Assembly (NCBI RefSeq): GCF_000260715.1 | Contig: NC_017834.1 | Location: forward strand, 558,001 to 622,000 | Reading direction: 5' to 3' | DNA: 64,000 bases | Source: Bifidobacterium animalis subsp. animalis ATCC 25527 | GTDB taxonomy: Bacteria > Actinomycetota > Actinomycetes > Actinomycetales > Bifidobacteriaceae | Shown here: in pieces, positions 1 through 8,590 of the stretch | Layout: the number at the start of each line of letters is the position of its first letter | How positions within the stretch are numbered: position 1 is the stretch's first letter | Made by a program: the position numbers and the translations under genes | Notes under the pieces: model-generated | Database searches by the model: none | What the model was told of the DNA's origin: nothing | What the model saw: the letters and a program-made list of their open reading frames with translations, nothing else

Positions 1-2
1 TG

Positions 3-386
3 CGTGACATGCTCAACGCGGCCGTCAAGCTGCGCGACGGCCAACCACTCACCACCTTCGGACGCAACAATGTGGAACGCAAGGCGATCGCGTTTGCGCT
101 GGGGCGTACCAAGGGCACGTACATCTACGACATGCTCAAGGTGTATGGCGCCATCGTCGACCCGAAGCACCCGGTGGACATGAAGCCCGGCATGCGGTTC
201 GACGAGTCGTTCAATGAAGCGGATGAGCAGCGTCTGATGCAGCATGCCAAGGAGGCCGAGGCCGAGGCATTTGCCGCCCCGGGGTCGAAGGACACACCTG
301 TGGCCGCCGACACGGTCGATCCCGTTGCGCCTGCCGCTGCACCTGATGGTGTTCTTGAACCAGGGGAGAATGATTCGACGAAATGA
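3..386 (+). CDS. Hypothetical protein, C-terminal part (5' end outside window)
   Basis: The reading frame is open from the left edge, so this is probably the C-terminus of a longer protein. The first in-frame ATG is at 9, but nothing shows that it is the real start. The visible part has a mixed basic/hydrophobic region (residues 1-70) followed by an Ala/Glu/Pro-rich, probably disordered tail. I do not recognise the family. Its stop overlaps the ATG of the downstream oxidoreductase (ATGA), so the two are translationally coupled and probably in one operon. Confidence 0.6.
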   Translation, partial: RDMLNAAVKLRDGQPLTTFGRNNVERKAIAFALGRTKGTYIYDMLKVYGAIVDPKHPVDMKPGMRFDESFNEADEQRLMQHAKEAEAEAFAAPGSKDTPVAADTVDPVAPAAAPDGVLEPGENDSTK

Positions 387-1378
387 AGGCCTATGTGATT
401 GAGCAGGCGGACGACCATGGTCTTGACGCCATCAAGCTCGCCGAAGTGCCGATTCCGGCAGTTGGGCCGGGGCAGGTGCTTGTCAAGGTGCATGCGGTTG
501 GCCTGAATCCGGTGGATTACAAGCTGGCGGGAGGCGGTGACCCGGACTGGTCGTTCCCGCATACGCTGGGCCTTGACGTGGCCGGTGAAATCGCCGCCAT
601 CGGGCCGGATGTCTCCGAGGACTGGCATCTGGGCATGCGCGTCGCCGGACATGGCGACCTGCGCTACGATGGCTGCTTCGCCGAGTACGTCGCCTCCCCT
701 GTGTACGAGCTGGCCCGCATCCCGGACGACGTGAGCTATACCACCGCCGCCGGCCTGCTGTGCAGCGCGTTGACGGCCTACCAGACGATCAACCGCAAAC
801 CGAATCTCAACAATGTGCACACGGCATTGATCCATGGAGGCTCCGGAGCCGTGGGCGGCATTGCCGTCCAGCTCGCCAAGATGCATGGCCTCACGGTGTT
901 CACCACCTGCTCCACCGCCAAGGTGGACTATGTGCGCAAACATCTCGATGTGGATGCGGTCATCGACTACCGCAAGGAGGATGTGACCGAACGCATAGGC
1001 GAACTCACCGACGGGCTCGGCGTCGATCTCGTGGTGGACACGGTGGGCGGCGCGGAGGCCGAGAAGGACTTCGACCGACTGGCCTACAACGGTCAGCTCG
1101 TCACCATTGTGGGCGTGCCGAACATCGACGGCGACGACATGTTCGGCCGTGGACTGAGCATGGCGGTCGTCAATCTCGGCGGTGCGCATGGCTCCGGCGA
1201 TCCGCGTCAGCAGAACGACCTGGGCACAATGGCCACCGACGTGTTTGAGATGGCATCGCAGGGCCGTCTCGATCCGCTCATCGAGAGGATTCTGCCGTTC
1301 GACGAGTTGGTGGATGGGTTGAAGACGCTCGCCGCCGGCAAAGTGACCGGCAAGCTGGTCGTTTCGCTCGACATCTAG
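383..1378 (+). CDS. MDR-family (zinc-type alcohol dehydrogenase / quinone reductase-like) oxidoreductase
   Basis: This is a 331-residue medium-chain dehydrogenase/reductase. The N-terminal GroES-like half contains GLNPVDYKLAGGG and LGLDVAGEIAAIG. The Rossmann half carries the nucleotide-binding stretch HGGSGAVGGIAVQLAK near residues 151-166, followed by VDLVVDTVGG. The usual catalytic zinc Cys/His set is not obvious, which favours an NADPH:quinone reductase or crotonyl-reductase-like enzyme over a zinc alcohol dehydrogenase. The substrate is unknown. The start overlaps the previous stop by 4 bp. Length is normal for the family. Confidence 0.88.
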   Translation: MKAYVIEQADDHGLDAIKLAEVPIPAVGPGQVLVKVHAVGLNPVDYKLAGGGDPDWSFPHTLGLDVAGEIAAIGPDVSEDWHLGMRVAGHGDLRYDGCFAEYVASPVYELARIPDDVSYTTAAGLLCSALTAYQTINRKPNLNNVHTALIHGGSGAVGGIAVQLAKMHGLTVFTTCSTAKVDYVRKHLDVDAVIDYRKEDVTERIGELTDGLGVDLVVDTVGGAEAEKDFDRLAYNGQLVTIVGVPNIDGDDMFGRGLSMAVVNLGGAHGSGDPRQQNDLGTMATDVFEMASQGRLDPLIERILPFDELVDGLKTLAAGKVTGKLVVSLDI

Positions 1379-1460
1379 CGACTCCACCGCGGTTTGGCAT
1401 GGCCCGCGCGGCATGGTGCATGGAGTTTTCCGAATACCGCGCCGCGTGGGTTCCCATTTG

Positions 1461-1772
1461 TGCCCCGTTTTACGGATGCTTCCGTAAACCAGACCGGGAA
1501 AGTGGCGTGTAGTGGTCTGTCTCACGGATGCTTCCGTAAACCATGCCATCAGATGACCTATTCGCGGTATGTCATTCGGAGACTTCCGTGAAACGGACCA
1601 TTGCAAGGCGGTTTTGTGGCATGGTTTACGGAAGCATCCGTGAGACAGACCGCCACAGACCTCATTCAGAGTTGATTTTACGGATGCTTCCGAAAGATGT
1701 GCCGCGAGAGGGCCTATCTGCGGCACGGTTTTCGGAAGCATCCGTCCGAAATACCGCCGCCCACGCAGCCGC
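1461..1772. repeat. Array of six palindromes at exact 52-bp spacing
   Basis: A 14-bp palindrome-like core (ACGGATGCTTCCGT and close variants) starts at 1472, 1524, 1576, 1628, 1680 and 1732, exactly 52 bp apart each time. The core orientation flips in units 4 and 6 (ACGGAAGCATCCGT). The 38-bp spacers differ, but parts of them are complementary to each other: CAGACC with GGTCTG between cores 1 and 2, and GTGCCGC with GCGGCAC between cores 5 and 6. Adjacent cores can therefore also pair into long hairpins. The array fills the gap between the oxidoreductase and manA 3' ends, which are convergent. No coding capacity is believed. Confidence 0.85.
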
Positions 1773-1778
1773 CGTCGC

Positions 1779-3149
1779 CTAGAACGGCGTGGAGGCCACC
1801 AAATACTTGCCCTGAGGCTCACCTTCGCCGTCGATCACGGCCTCGACATGCGCCCATCCGTCGCTCGCCGGCACGAACACGGCGTCTCCCTGATGCAGCA
1901 CGCGTGAATCCGCTTCGCTGATCACCTGCACCGACCCTTGTGTGCACACCACCACACGAGGGCCGGAATGCGGGAACGGCGTATGCCCGCTGATCTGCCG
2001 CACCAGTGAGTCGTAGCGTTTGGCCAGCGCGTTGATCACCGGCCATGGCTCATGCTGCACATCCACCTGCCCGTAGGCGAGCATGTACTCGCTCACGTTC
2101 GGTTTGTAGAAGGCGAGGTCTCGCATCAGCATCGTGGCGATCTGCGAGTTCGACGGATCCACCGGCGTGCTGGTGCGGCAGTCTAGGCATTGCAGCAGAT
2201 TCACGATGTCTTTGTGCTTCATGGTGAGTCCTGCGCGCAGCACGTTGTCCGAATTCGTCATGATCTCCGCCGCCGTACCATATATATAGGCGTGCGGGGT
2301 GCCGGTGGGCAGGAACACCGACTGGCCCTCCTCGAGACTCACCGGGTTCATCATGAGCAGTGCGAGCGCGCTCGTGTCTCCCGGGAACGCCTTGGCCGCG
2401 CGAATCGCGAAGTCGAATGCGAGATCGTTGCGCGTGTGTTCGGTGAGTGAGCGCGCATGCTGCAGATCGTCGAGGAGTTCCTGCGGATCTGTTTCCTGCG
2501 CCGTGATCGCCGCATGGAATGCGCGGAACAGTCGTTTTCTCGCCGGTGACCATACGGCGGAGGCGATGGGCATCATCTCGTCCGCTGCGGAAAATGATTC
2601 GCCTGCCGACTGCGTGGCGGTCGAGTTGAGCGCCTCCACCATGCGTTGCGCCACCGGCAGCCTGAGCAATCCCAGATTCCGTAGCGCGAATGTGCGCGTG
2701 GAGAATCCTACTGCCGCGAGGAATGGTTCGAGTGCCACCACCATCTCGCTTTTCGCATTGATGTCTTTGAACGAACGTTCGGGGGCGTTGAGTGGTATGC
2801 CTGCGCGGTTCTCCTCGTTGAACCCCGCGCGCGCCTGAAAGGCCACCGGGTGCACCTGCAGCGAGAGCGGTTCGGTGGCGCAGATCAGTTTGAACAGATA
2901 GGGGAGCACCGGGCCGAATTCCTCCGAGCCGCGCCGACCCACCATGTCAATGGGATTGCGCTCGATCATCGACGTGAGCGGCTGTTCGACGCCATCCACC
3001 ATTATCGGCGACGGCGACTGGGCATGCCCGCTGAACCACATCTCGGCAAGCGGCTGCTGTGTTTCGTGTTCACCCAGATGGAACACATGCTGCAGTGTTC
3101 GGTGCGAGCCCCAGGCATAGTGTTTGGGAACAGGGCGAATAGCGTACAC
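1779..3149 (-). CDS. manA: Mannose-6-phosphate isomerase, type I
   Basis: The enzyme interconverts mannose-6-phosphate and fructose-6-phosphate. The protein opens with YAIRPVPKHYAWGS, the type I PMI signature. The zinc-site stretch LSLQVHPV follows near residues 95-102, and then FLPTGTPHAYIYG and GLTMKHKDIVNLLQC. I place the start at the GTG at 3149 because an AGAAGGGAG Shine-Dalgarno lies just upstream and homology begins there. The frame stays open to 3311, but the extra 54 residues look like untranslated sequence. Length is 456 aa, somewhat longer than the 390-410 typical of the family. The 3' end abuts the palindrome array. Confidence 0.9.
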   Translation of the reverse strand: MYAIRPVPKHYAWGSHRTLQHVFHLGEHETQQPLAEMWFSGHAQSPSPIMVDGVEQPLTSMIERNPIDMVGRRGSEEFGPVLPYLFKLICATEPLSLQVHPVAFQARAGFNEENRAGIPLNAPERSFKDINAKSEMVVALEPFLAAVGFSTRTFALRNLGLLRLPVAQRMVEALNSTATQSAGESFSAADEMMPIASAVWSPARKRLFRAFHAAITAQETDPQELLDDLQHARSLTEHTRNDLAFDFAIRAAKAFPGDTSALALLMMNPVSLEEGQSVFLPTGTPHAYIYGTAAEIMTNSDNVLRAGLTMKHKDIVNLLQCLDCRTSTPVDPSNSQIATMLMRDLAFYKPNVSEYMLAYGQVDVQHEPWPVINALAKRYDSLVRQISGHTPFPHSGPRVVVCTQGSVQVISEADSRVLHQGDAVFVPASDGWAHVEAVIDGEGEPQGKYLVASTPF

Positions 3150-3311
3150 TGCCTGCTCCCTTCTGCCTTGGCGTTTTTCGGCGCTCGCGCATACGTGCAT
3201 ATTGTACGCGAATCCGCATGCTTGTGCCCACATGGGAAGTTTTTTCCCACATTCAGGGCTCGATTGGCTGGTTATTTCCACTGCTACACACCTGTGATTA
3301 CAGTGGGCCAT

Positions 3312-3575
3312 ATGAAAATCGCTCCGATCTATGACCCGACCCAGCGCCGTCCCAGCCCCAAACCGATGCAGGTCGACCTACGCAAGGCGTTCATCATAGG
3401 CATCTGCTGCTGGGTCGTCGCGCTGATCGTGAGCATTGTCATCTTCTCCACTGCGCATTCGGAGATGTCGCGCCAGTCGATGTTCATCTGCTCGTATGGC
3501 GTGTTGATTGGTTTCGCATTGCTTGTGTGGGAGCATTTTCACCGTCGCGATTACCGTCGGCTCGGCGCCGACTGA
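3312..3575 (+). CDS. Small two-TM membrane protein, DUF2530-like
   Basis: This is an 87-residue protein. A Pro-rich cytoplasmic N-terminus precedes two hydrophobic helices, about residues 25-46 and 56-75, and a basic tail follows. The architecture matches actinobacterial DUF2530, whose function is unknown. The start is the first ATG in frame after the manA leader; its Shine-Dalgarno is weak (GTGGG). The last 92 bp overlap the convergent kinase gene on the other strand, including the end of the second membrane helix. The manA start lies divergently about 160 bp upstream. Confidence 0.65.
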   Translation: MKIAPIYDPTQRRPSPKPMQVDLRKAFIIGICCWVVALIVSIVIFSTAHSEMSRQSMFICSYGVLIGFALLVWEHFHRRDYRRLGAD

Positions 3576-4872
3576 TTTCGCCGGCCTCCTCTGCAGACTC
3601 GGACACGAGCGGTAGCACCAGACTGAATGTGCTGCCCTGCCCAGGTCTGCTCCACACCTGCACATTGCCGTGGTGCGTGATGGCCACATGCTTGACGATG
3701 GCCAGGCCGAGGCCGACGCCCGACTGCGTGCGCTCGTTCTGGTTCGCTCCGCGGTAGAACCGTTCGAAGATGCGCGGCTGCTCCTTGAGCGGGATTCCCG
3801 TTCCGCGGTCCACCACGCGCACCAACGCATCCTTGGCGTCGCGCGTCGTTTCGATGAGCACGCTCACGTTCGCGTTGTCGGGCGAGTATTCGATGGCGTT
3901 GTCGACGAGCTTGCCGATCGCCGCACGGATCGCCGTGGCGTCGCCGCGCACTTTCGGCTCGCCCTTGCCGGTGATGGACACCGTGATGCCGCGTTGACGG
4001 GCTTGCGGCAAGAGTTCGTTGACCGCCACCTCCACTTGTTCGCGCACATCCAACACCGCGGATTGCGCGTTCGGAGCATCGCCCTGTGCCTTGATGAGCA
4101 GCAGCAGATCCTTGACCATGTGATCGACGTAGGCGCTTGACCGACGCACGTCGCGGGCCGCCTGCGCGACCTGTTCGGGGCTCATGCCGCCGTGTTCGAG
4201 CACGTCGGCCAGCCGTTGCAGATCCTCACTCGGCCGAATGATCATCTCGCTCACGTTCGTCACGAAGTCGTCGCGCATCTGCGAGAACCGCACCGATTCC
4301 GAGATGTCGTCGATGAGCACGACGACGAACTGCTCGTCGATGCGCCCGATGACCAGTTTGAGCCAGTTGGGGCGCGAGACGGTGCTGGTTTTCAGGTCCT
4401 CCTCAGCATCCACCGGTTCGGGCAATGCGAAACGCTTCGGCGTGGAGGTGGTGATCTCCAGCGACGTCTTGCCGCCGTGCTCGCGTACTTTGCGCACGGC
4501 GTCGAGCACGCGCGAATCCACGATCACGTCGTCGTTGACGATGCCCAGACGGTAGGCCGCCGGATTGGCGCGCACCACGTCGTCGGAATCGTCTACCACA
4601 ATCGATGCGGCCGGAAGGATCGACAGCAGCGCGGCGGTCTCATCGTCGAGCTCGTCATCGTCATCGTCGTCGCCGTCCTCATCGTCACGCGAGCGTCGGC
4701 GCCGGAGTCTGGAGACGAGGTCGCCGATGGAATCGGGAAGCGAGACGCCGTGTGTGGTGCGGGAGATGAGCGGGGCCAGCCAGTCGTAGAGCAGCACCAA
4801 CAGACCTATGACCGCGCCGACCGCGAGCAGTATGAACGCGACGGCGATCACCGTGGTTGTGAATTGTGGCAT
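3484..4872 (-). CDS. SenX3/PhoR-like sensor histidine kinase with no H-box histidine
   Basis: This is a 462-aa sensor kinase with one N-terminal membrane helix (residues 4-30), an Asp-rich linker, a PAS-like region and a C-terminal ATPase domain. The ATP-lid motifs are intact: N box LVDNAIEYSP, G1 VDRGTGIP, F box IFERFYRG and G2 GVGLGLAIVKH. The dimerisation helix, normally FVANVSHELKTP in SenX3, reads FVTNVSEMIIRP here, so the phospho-accepting His is Glu209 (GAG, 4246-4248). The start at 4872 has a GGGAGA Shine-Dalgarno. It is divergent from phoU, the classical phosphate-sensing context. No response-regulator gene is present in the window. It may be a pseudokinase or act through another kinase; the catalytic consequence is inference. 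Confidence 0.85.
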   Translation of the reverse strand: MPQFTTTVIAVAFILLAVGAVIGLLVLLYDWLAPLISRTTHGVSLPDSIGDLVSRLRRRRSRDDEDGDDDDDDELDDETAALLSILPAASIVVDDSDDVVRANPAAYRLGIVNDDVIVDSRVLDAVRKVREHGGKTSLEITTSTPKRFALPEPVDAEEDLKTSTVSRPNWLKLVIGRIDEQFVVVLIDDISESVRFSQMRDDFVTNVSEMIIRPSEDLQRLADVLEHGGMSPEQVAQAARDVRRSSAYVDHMVKDLLLLIKAQGDAPNAQSAVLDVREQVEVAVNELLPQARQRGITVSITGKGEPKVRGDATAIRAAIGKLVDNAIEYSPDNANVSVLIETTRDAKDALVRVVDRGTGIPLKEQPRIFERFYRGANQNERTQSGVGLGLAIVKHVAITHHGNVQVWSRPGQGSTFSLVLPLVSESAEEAGEISRRRADGNRDGENAPTQAMRNQSTRHTSR

Positions 4873-5041
4873 GGCATCATTCTCCCATATTCGCGCGGAA
4901 TGCGCAGCAGATGCGCATTTTCCCGTCGCAGATGGCGAACACACGCATGAGACGTCGCCCATCAGGGCACACGCCAGAGTGTCGCATCGGCTACAATGAT
5001 TGCGTACATAGCGCACGGGCAGCAACAGGGAGTGTGAACAC

Positions 5042-5722
5042 ATGCGCGTGATTTTCAATGAAGGCCTCAAAGCGGTGGCCGACGACCTCGACCATATGGC
5101 CCGCGATGTGCGCGACGCCATCCGTCTGGCGGGGGAGGCCCTGCTTCATCAGGATCTCGATGCGGCCCAAACCGTGATCGACAACGATGCGAGCATCGAC
5201 GACCTTTCCACCCGCATCATGGACCAATGCGTGGAGCTGCTGGCACGCCAGAATCCGGTGGCCACCGACCTGCGCGTCATCGTCTCCACGATGCGCCTGG
5301 CCACCACCTTCGAACGTATGGGCGATCTGGCGCGCCATATCGCGGAATCCGCGCGCCGCACCTACCCGAACTCGCCGGTTCCGCAGAATCTGGTGCCCAC
5401 GTTCGCGAAAATGCAGCAGTTCCTCGACATCACGGGCGGACGCCTCGTCGACATGCTCGCCGACCGCGACACCGCGATAGCGGAGCAGATCATTCGCGAC
5501 GACGACCAGCTCGACGATCTGCATCTCAAGATCATGCAGTACGCCGACAGCGCCGAATGGGAGGGCACGAACGAGCAGCTCATCAACGTGGTGCTCATCG
5601 CACGCTTCATGGAGCGTCTCGGCGACCATGCGGTCTCCGCCGCACGCCGCGTCGTGTTCATCGTCTCCGGCTTCGACCCGACGAAGACGCCGTCGCGAGA
5701 CGAAGGCACCGACATCGACTGA
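5042..5722 (+). CDS. phoU: PhoU phosphate-signalling protein
   Basis: This 226-residue protein is entirely helical, with the two PhoU repeats: residues about 15-105 contain DNDASIDDLSTRIMDQC and RVIVSTMRLATTFERMGD, and 120-215 contain DDDQLDDLHLKIMQY and LIARFMERLGDHA. The E/D-rich metal-binding motifs of both repeats are present. PhoU links the Pst transporter to the PhoR/SenX3 kinase and represses phosphate-starvation signalling. Here it is divergent from the SenX3-like gene, and pst genes are not in the window. The start has an AGGGAG Shine-Dalgarno. A TACAAT box at 4992-4997 is a possible -10. Confidence 0.93.
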   Translation: MRVIFNEGLKAVADDLDHMARDVRDAIRLAGEALLHQDLDAAQTVIDNDASIDDLSTRIMDQCVELLARQNPVATDLRVIVSTMRLATTFERMGDLARHIAESARRTYPNSPVPQNLVPTFAKMQQFLDITGGRLVDMLADRDTAIAEQIIRDDDQLDDLHLKIMQYADSAEWEGTNEQLINVVLIARFMERLGDHAVSAARRVVFIVSGFDPTKTPSRDEGTDID

Positions 5723-5749
5723 GCGCGGAATACGCATATCGGCACAGAA

Positions 5750-5787
5750 AAGCCCGGGTCACGGAGGGGAGGTGTGACCCCGGGCTT
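5750..5787. terminator. Bidirectional hairpin terminator between phoU and serC
   Basis: AAGCCCGGGTCAC pairs with GTGACCCCGGGCTT across an 11-nt loop, with one bulged base. It sits between the convergent phoU and serC 3' ends. A T-rich tract is short on either side, so efficiency is uncertain. Confidence 0.7.
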
Positions 5788-5878
5788 ATGTGTTGAGCAT
5801 ACCGAACATTTCCGCGTTGCGCACATCGCATCTCATAAGCGACGTGGCAATATGGGCGGTGTTCCCATGTCGCGTGGG

Positions 5879-7018
5879 TTACAGGTGTTCGATCACATAG
5901 TCAATGCAGTGCGTGAGTGCCTCGACATCCGACGGATCGACCGACGGGAAGACTCCGATGCGCAGCTGGTTGCGTCCCAGCGCGCGGTATCCGTTCACGT
6001 CGACGATGCCGTTGTCTCGCAACGCCTCGAGCACTGCGGCGGCCGGCACCGCGTCAATGAGGTCGACGGTGACCACGGCATGCGAGCGGGCCTCCTTATC
6101 CACGACGTACGGGCTCGCATAGCGGCTCGTTTCGGCCCAGGAATACACGGTGTCCGCAGAGCGCTCGCAGCGTTTGACGGCCCAGTCAAGACCGCCGTTG
6201 TCGTTGAGATAGCGAATCTGGCTCTCCATGAGCACGAGCGTGGAGATCGCCGGCGTGTTGAGCGTCTGGTTCTTGCGGGAATTCGAAATCGCAGAGGTGA
6301 GCGAGAGGAACGGCGGAATCCAGCGGATCGAACCGGGAACGGCAGCATTCTCCTTGACCGCCTCGGCACGTTCGATCGCCTCGGGGGAGAGAATCGCCAC
6401 CCACAGGCCGCCCTCGGATCCGAATGCCTTCTGCGGGGAGAAATAGTAGGCGTCGGTCTGCGACAGGTCCACCGGCAGCGCTCCTGCGCCGCTCGTCGCG
6501 TCGATGATCGTCAGCGCGCCTTGGTCCACACTGCCGGCGATGCGCTTGACGGGCGCGGCAACGCCGGTGGAGGTCTCGTTCTGCGCCCAGCAGTATGCGT
6601 CGACGCCATCGGTGAGCTCAGGCAGGCGCCAAGTGCCGAAGTCGCCCTCATATACGGCCGGTTCCTCGAGGAACGGAGCCGAGGAGAGGGAGGCGGCCAT
6701 CTTCTTCGTGAACGAGCCGTATACGCCGCATGCGGCCTTGCGGTTGACGAGCGAGCAGCACACGACATCCCAGAACGCGCTCGCGCCGCCGTTGCCGAGC
6801 ACCACCTCGTAGCCTGCGGGGAGCGAGAAGAATTCGGCGAGCCCTTCACGGATCGATTCGACGAGCTGTTTCACCGGACGCTGGCGGTGGGAAGTGCCCA
6901 GCAGCGTGTCTGCGGCATTGGTGAGGTCGAGAATCTGTTCACGGCGGATCTTGGTGGGGCCCGAGCCGAAACGGCCGTCTGCGGGAAGCATGTTTTGCGG
7001 AATGGTAATAGTGCTCAT
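5879..7018 (-). CDS. serC: Phosphoserine aminotransferase
   Basis: This 379-aa PLP enzyme of serine biosynthesis converts 3-phosphohydroxypyruvate plus glutamate to phosphoserine. The N-terminal RFGSGPTKIRREQI is typical of the actinobacterial SerC subtype. The internal lysine lies in YYFSPQKAFGSEGG, the PLP Schiff-base site near residue 194. Length matches the family. No Shine-Dalgarno is seen before the ATG. Instead a perfect TATAAT lies 8 nt upstream, so the mRNA is probably leaderless. serA and serB are not in the window. Confidence 0.93.
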   Translation of the reverse strand: MSTITIPQNMLPADGRFGSGPTKIRREQILDLTNAADTLLGTSHRQRPVKQLVESIREGLAEFFSLPAGYEVVLGNGGASAFWDVVCCSLVNRKAACGVYGSFTKKMAASLSSAPFLEEPAVYEGDFGTWRLPELTDGVDAYCWAQNETSTGVAAPVKRIAGSVDQGALTIIDATSGAGALPVDLSQTDAYYFSPQKAFGSEGGLWVAILSPEAIERAEAVKENAAVPGSIRWIPPFLSLTSAISNSRKNQTLNTPAISTLVLMESQIRYLNDNGGLDWAVKRCERSADTVYSWAETSRYASPYVVDKEARSHAVVTVDLIDAVPAAAVLEALRDNGIVDVNGYRALGRNQLRIGVFPSVDPSDVEALTHCIDYVIEHL

Positions 7019-7026
7019 GTCTTTAA

Positions 7027-7032
7027 ATTATA
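7027..7032 (-). promoter_or_regulatory. -10 box of serC, 8 nt before its ATG
   Basis: TATAAT on the minus strand is followed by TTAAAGAC and then the serC ATG. With this geometry, transcription would start at or next to the start codon. No good -35 hexamer is obvious. Confidence 0.55.
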
Positions 7033-7355
7033 GGAAGGCATGCGTCGCATAGGTGAATGGACGAACGACGGCCCCTTGCCCAAACACTGGGCAACGGTCG
7101 GGCGAGTGTGCAGACACCCGGCTCACGGCGAAGAATGCGTGGATTGTGAAGATGTGACAAAAAATTTACGAGGTTTTGTGGAAGCCTGAAATTACAGGCG
7201 CGAGCGAGGGGTGTAATGGTGGGCGCCCGGCGTGTTCGATGCCGAAAGTACGAATGCGAGCTGTATTTTGACGGTTCGGTGAGGTATTCTGTCGAAAGTT
7301 GCATAACGAGCACGACAGAGCGTGCAGGCTGAAGATGACCGAAGGAGTTTTTTGT
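7033..7355. other. Intergenic region between divergent serC and CHAP gene
   Basis: About 320 bp carry no gene. A TTGACG hexamer near 7269 could be part of the CHAP-gene promoter, but a convincing -10 at standard spacing was not found. I looked for a c-di-AMP (ydaO) riboswitch, common before actinobacterial cell-wall hydrolases, and did not recognise one. Confidence 0.4.
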
Positions 7356-8381
7356 ATGAGGCATGCAGCCCCGAAAGCCCACAAGGGATTAGGTGCAAAA
7401 AGCCTAACGAACTCTCTGTTCGCGTCGCGTATGGGCTCGCATTCCGCACAGGGTGTGCGGGCGAAGCAGGCGGCGGCAGGTGACGCGCAGGCGCTGGCGA
7501 TCGACGAGAATCTGGCAGCCAAGCTCAACGAAGTCGCACCGCTGACCCGCAAGGCGATTCGCCAGACCGCCAAGGCGGCCCAGCGCAAACATAACATTCT
7601 CACCTCCGTCTCGTTGGCGACATTGGTGGGAACGGCGGCGACGTCGATGGCCTTCATGAAGGGCGAGGGCTCCACGGTGCTGGCGGCCGAGGACCCGACC
7701 GAGACCACGCAGGTGCGCCGCATCGCCGACGGCTCCGCTTCGCGCTCCGATACGCGTGAGGCTCTGGACCGCACCACCGCAACCAGCGAAACGGCTACCG
7801 CGGCCTCCGAAGTCAGCTCGTCGTCCGCCAAGGTGAATGTCACCATCGACAACGGCAAGACCGTCTCCACCACCAATGCAGGCAAGTGGGGGATCGGCGG
7901 CGACAACTCGATCGCCGATGCGAACGCGCTTTCCCGCGCACTCGCCAACAACCCGAAGGTCGCCGACCTCATGGACGAGCATCAGAGCCAGCTGCCGCAA
8001 GGCTTCGACGGCAACCACGAGACCGGCGATCGCGGCAATGCATACCCGTATGGCCAGTGCACGTGGTGGGCGTATGAGCGTCGTGCACAGCTCGGTCTCA
8101 ACACCGGCTCACACTTCGGCAATGCGGGCTCCTGGGCCATATCCGCAGGTTCCATGGGCTATTGGGTCGACAACACGCCACGCAACACCGGCGACGCGCT
8201 CGTGTTCTCGCCGGGTCAGGAAGGCGCCTCGGGGGTCTACGGCCACGTCGCTGTGGTGGAGAAGGTGAATCCCGACGGATCCATCGAGATCTCCGAATCC
8301 AATGTACAGGGCGTCGGCGTGATCTCGCATCGCACCTTCACCTCGGCGCAGGCCAAGAATTTCCAGTACATCCACTTCTAA
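7356..8381 (+). CDS. Secreted CHAP-domain cell-wall hydrolase
   Basis: This is a 341-aa protein with a long N-terminal region, a hydrophobic segment near residues 80-105 (probable non-cleaved anchor or late signal) and a Ser/Thr-rich linker. A C-terminal CHAP amidase/endopeptidase domain occupies about residues 225-341. The catalytic Cys is in PYGQCTWWAYERR and the His in VYGHVAVVEKV. The likely role is peptidoglycan cleavage during division or remodelling. The start at 7356 has a GAAGGAG Shine-Dalgarno; an in-frame ATG at 7299 lacks one. A second hydrolase gene follows 210 bp downstream. Confidence 0.88.
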   Translation: MRHAAPKAHKGLGAKSLTNSLFASRMGSHSAQGVRAKQAAAGDAQALAIDENLAAKLNEVAPLTRKAIRQTAKAAQRKHNILTSVSLATLVGTAATSMAFMKGEGSTVLAAEDPTETTQVRRIADGSASRSDTREALDRTTATSETATAASEVSSSSAKVNVTIDNGKTVSTTNAGKWGIGGDNSIADANALSRALANNPKVADLMDEHQSQLPQGFDGNHETGDRGNAYPYGQCTWWAYERRAQLGLNTGSHFGNAGSWAISAGSMGYWVDNTPRNTGDALVFSPGQEGASGVYGHVAVVEKVNPDGSIEISESNVQGVGVISHRTFTSAQAKNFQYIHF

Positions 8382-8590
8382 GGCCTCCACGGCTTCCGAG
8401 CGGACGCTTGGTGTCTGGGATTCCCTCCGCCCTGAGGGAACTGTGCTCGCTGTGAGCAATATGTGAAGAAAACTACATAATATAGCACATTGCATGCCAC
8501 CTGTGTTCTCGGCGTGTCGCCCAGTATTCCAACCGTTTCCTTGTAGGTTTCCACAATCGTCTCACTTCGGCTGTGCTACTGTGGACGACG

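Noticed and set aside
1461..1772. CRISPR-like array
   Set aside because: Regular spacing suggested CRISPR, but the repeated core is only 14 bp and palindromic, its orientation flips, spacers are complementary to each other, and no cas genes are in the window.
125..1822. 565-residue minus-strand open frame
   Set aside because: It is antisense to the oxidoreductase and runs through the palindrome array. Composition is Arg/His-rich with no recognisable domain, typical of a high-GC shadow frame.
7033..7355. c-di-AMP (ydaO) riboswitch before the CHAP gene
   Set aside because: Expected from context, but the conserved core sequences were not found by eye; a covariance search would settle it.
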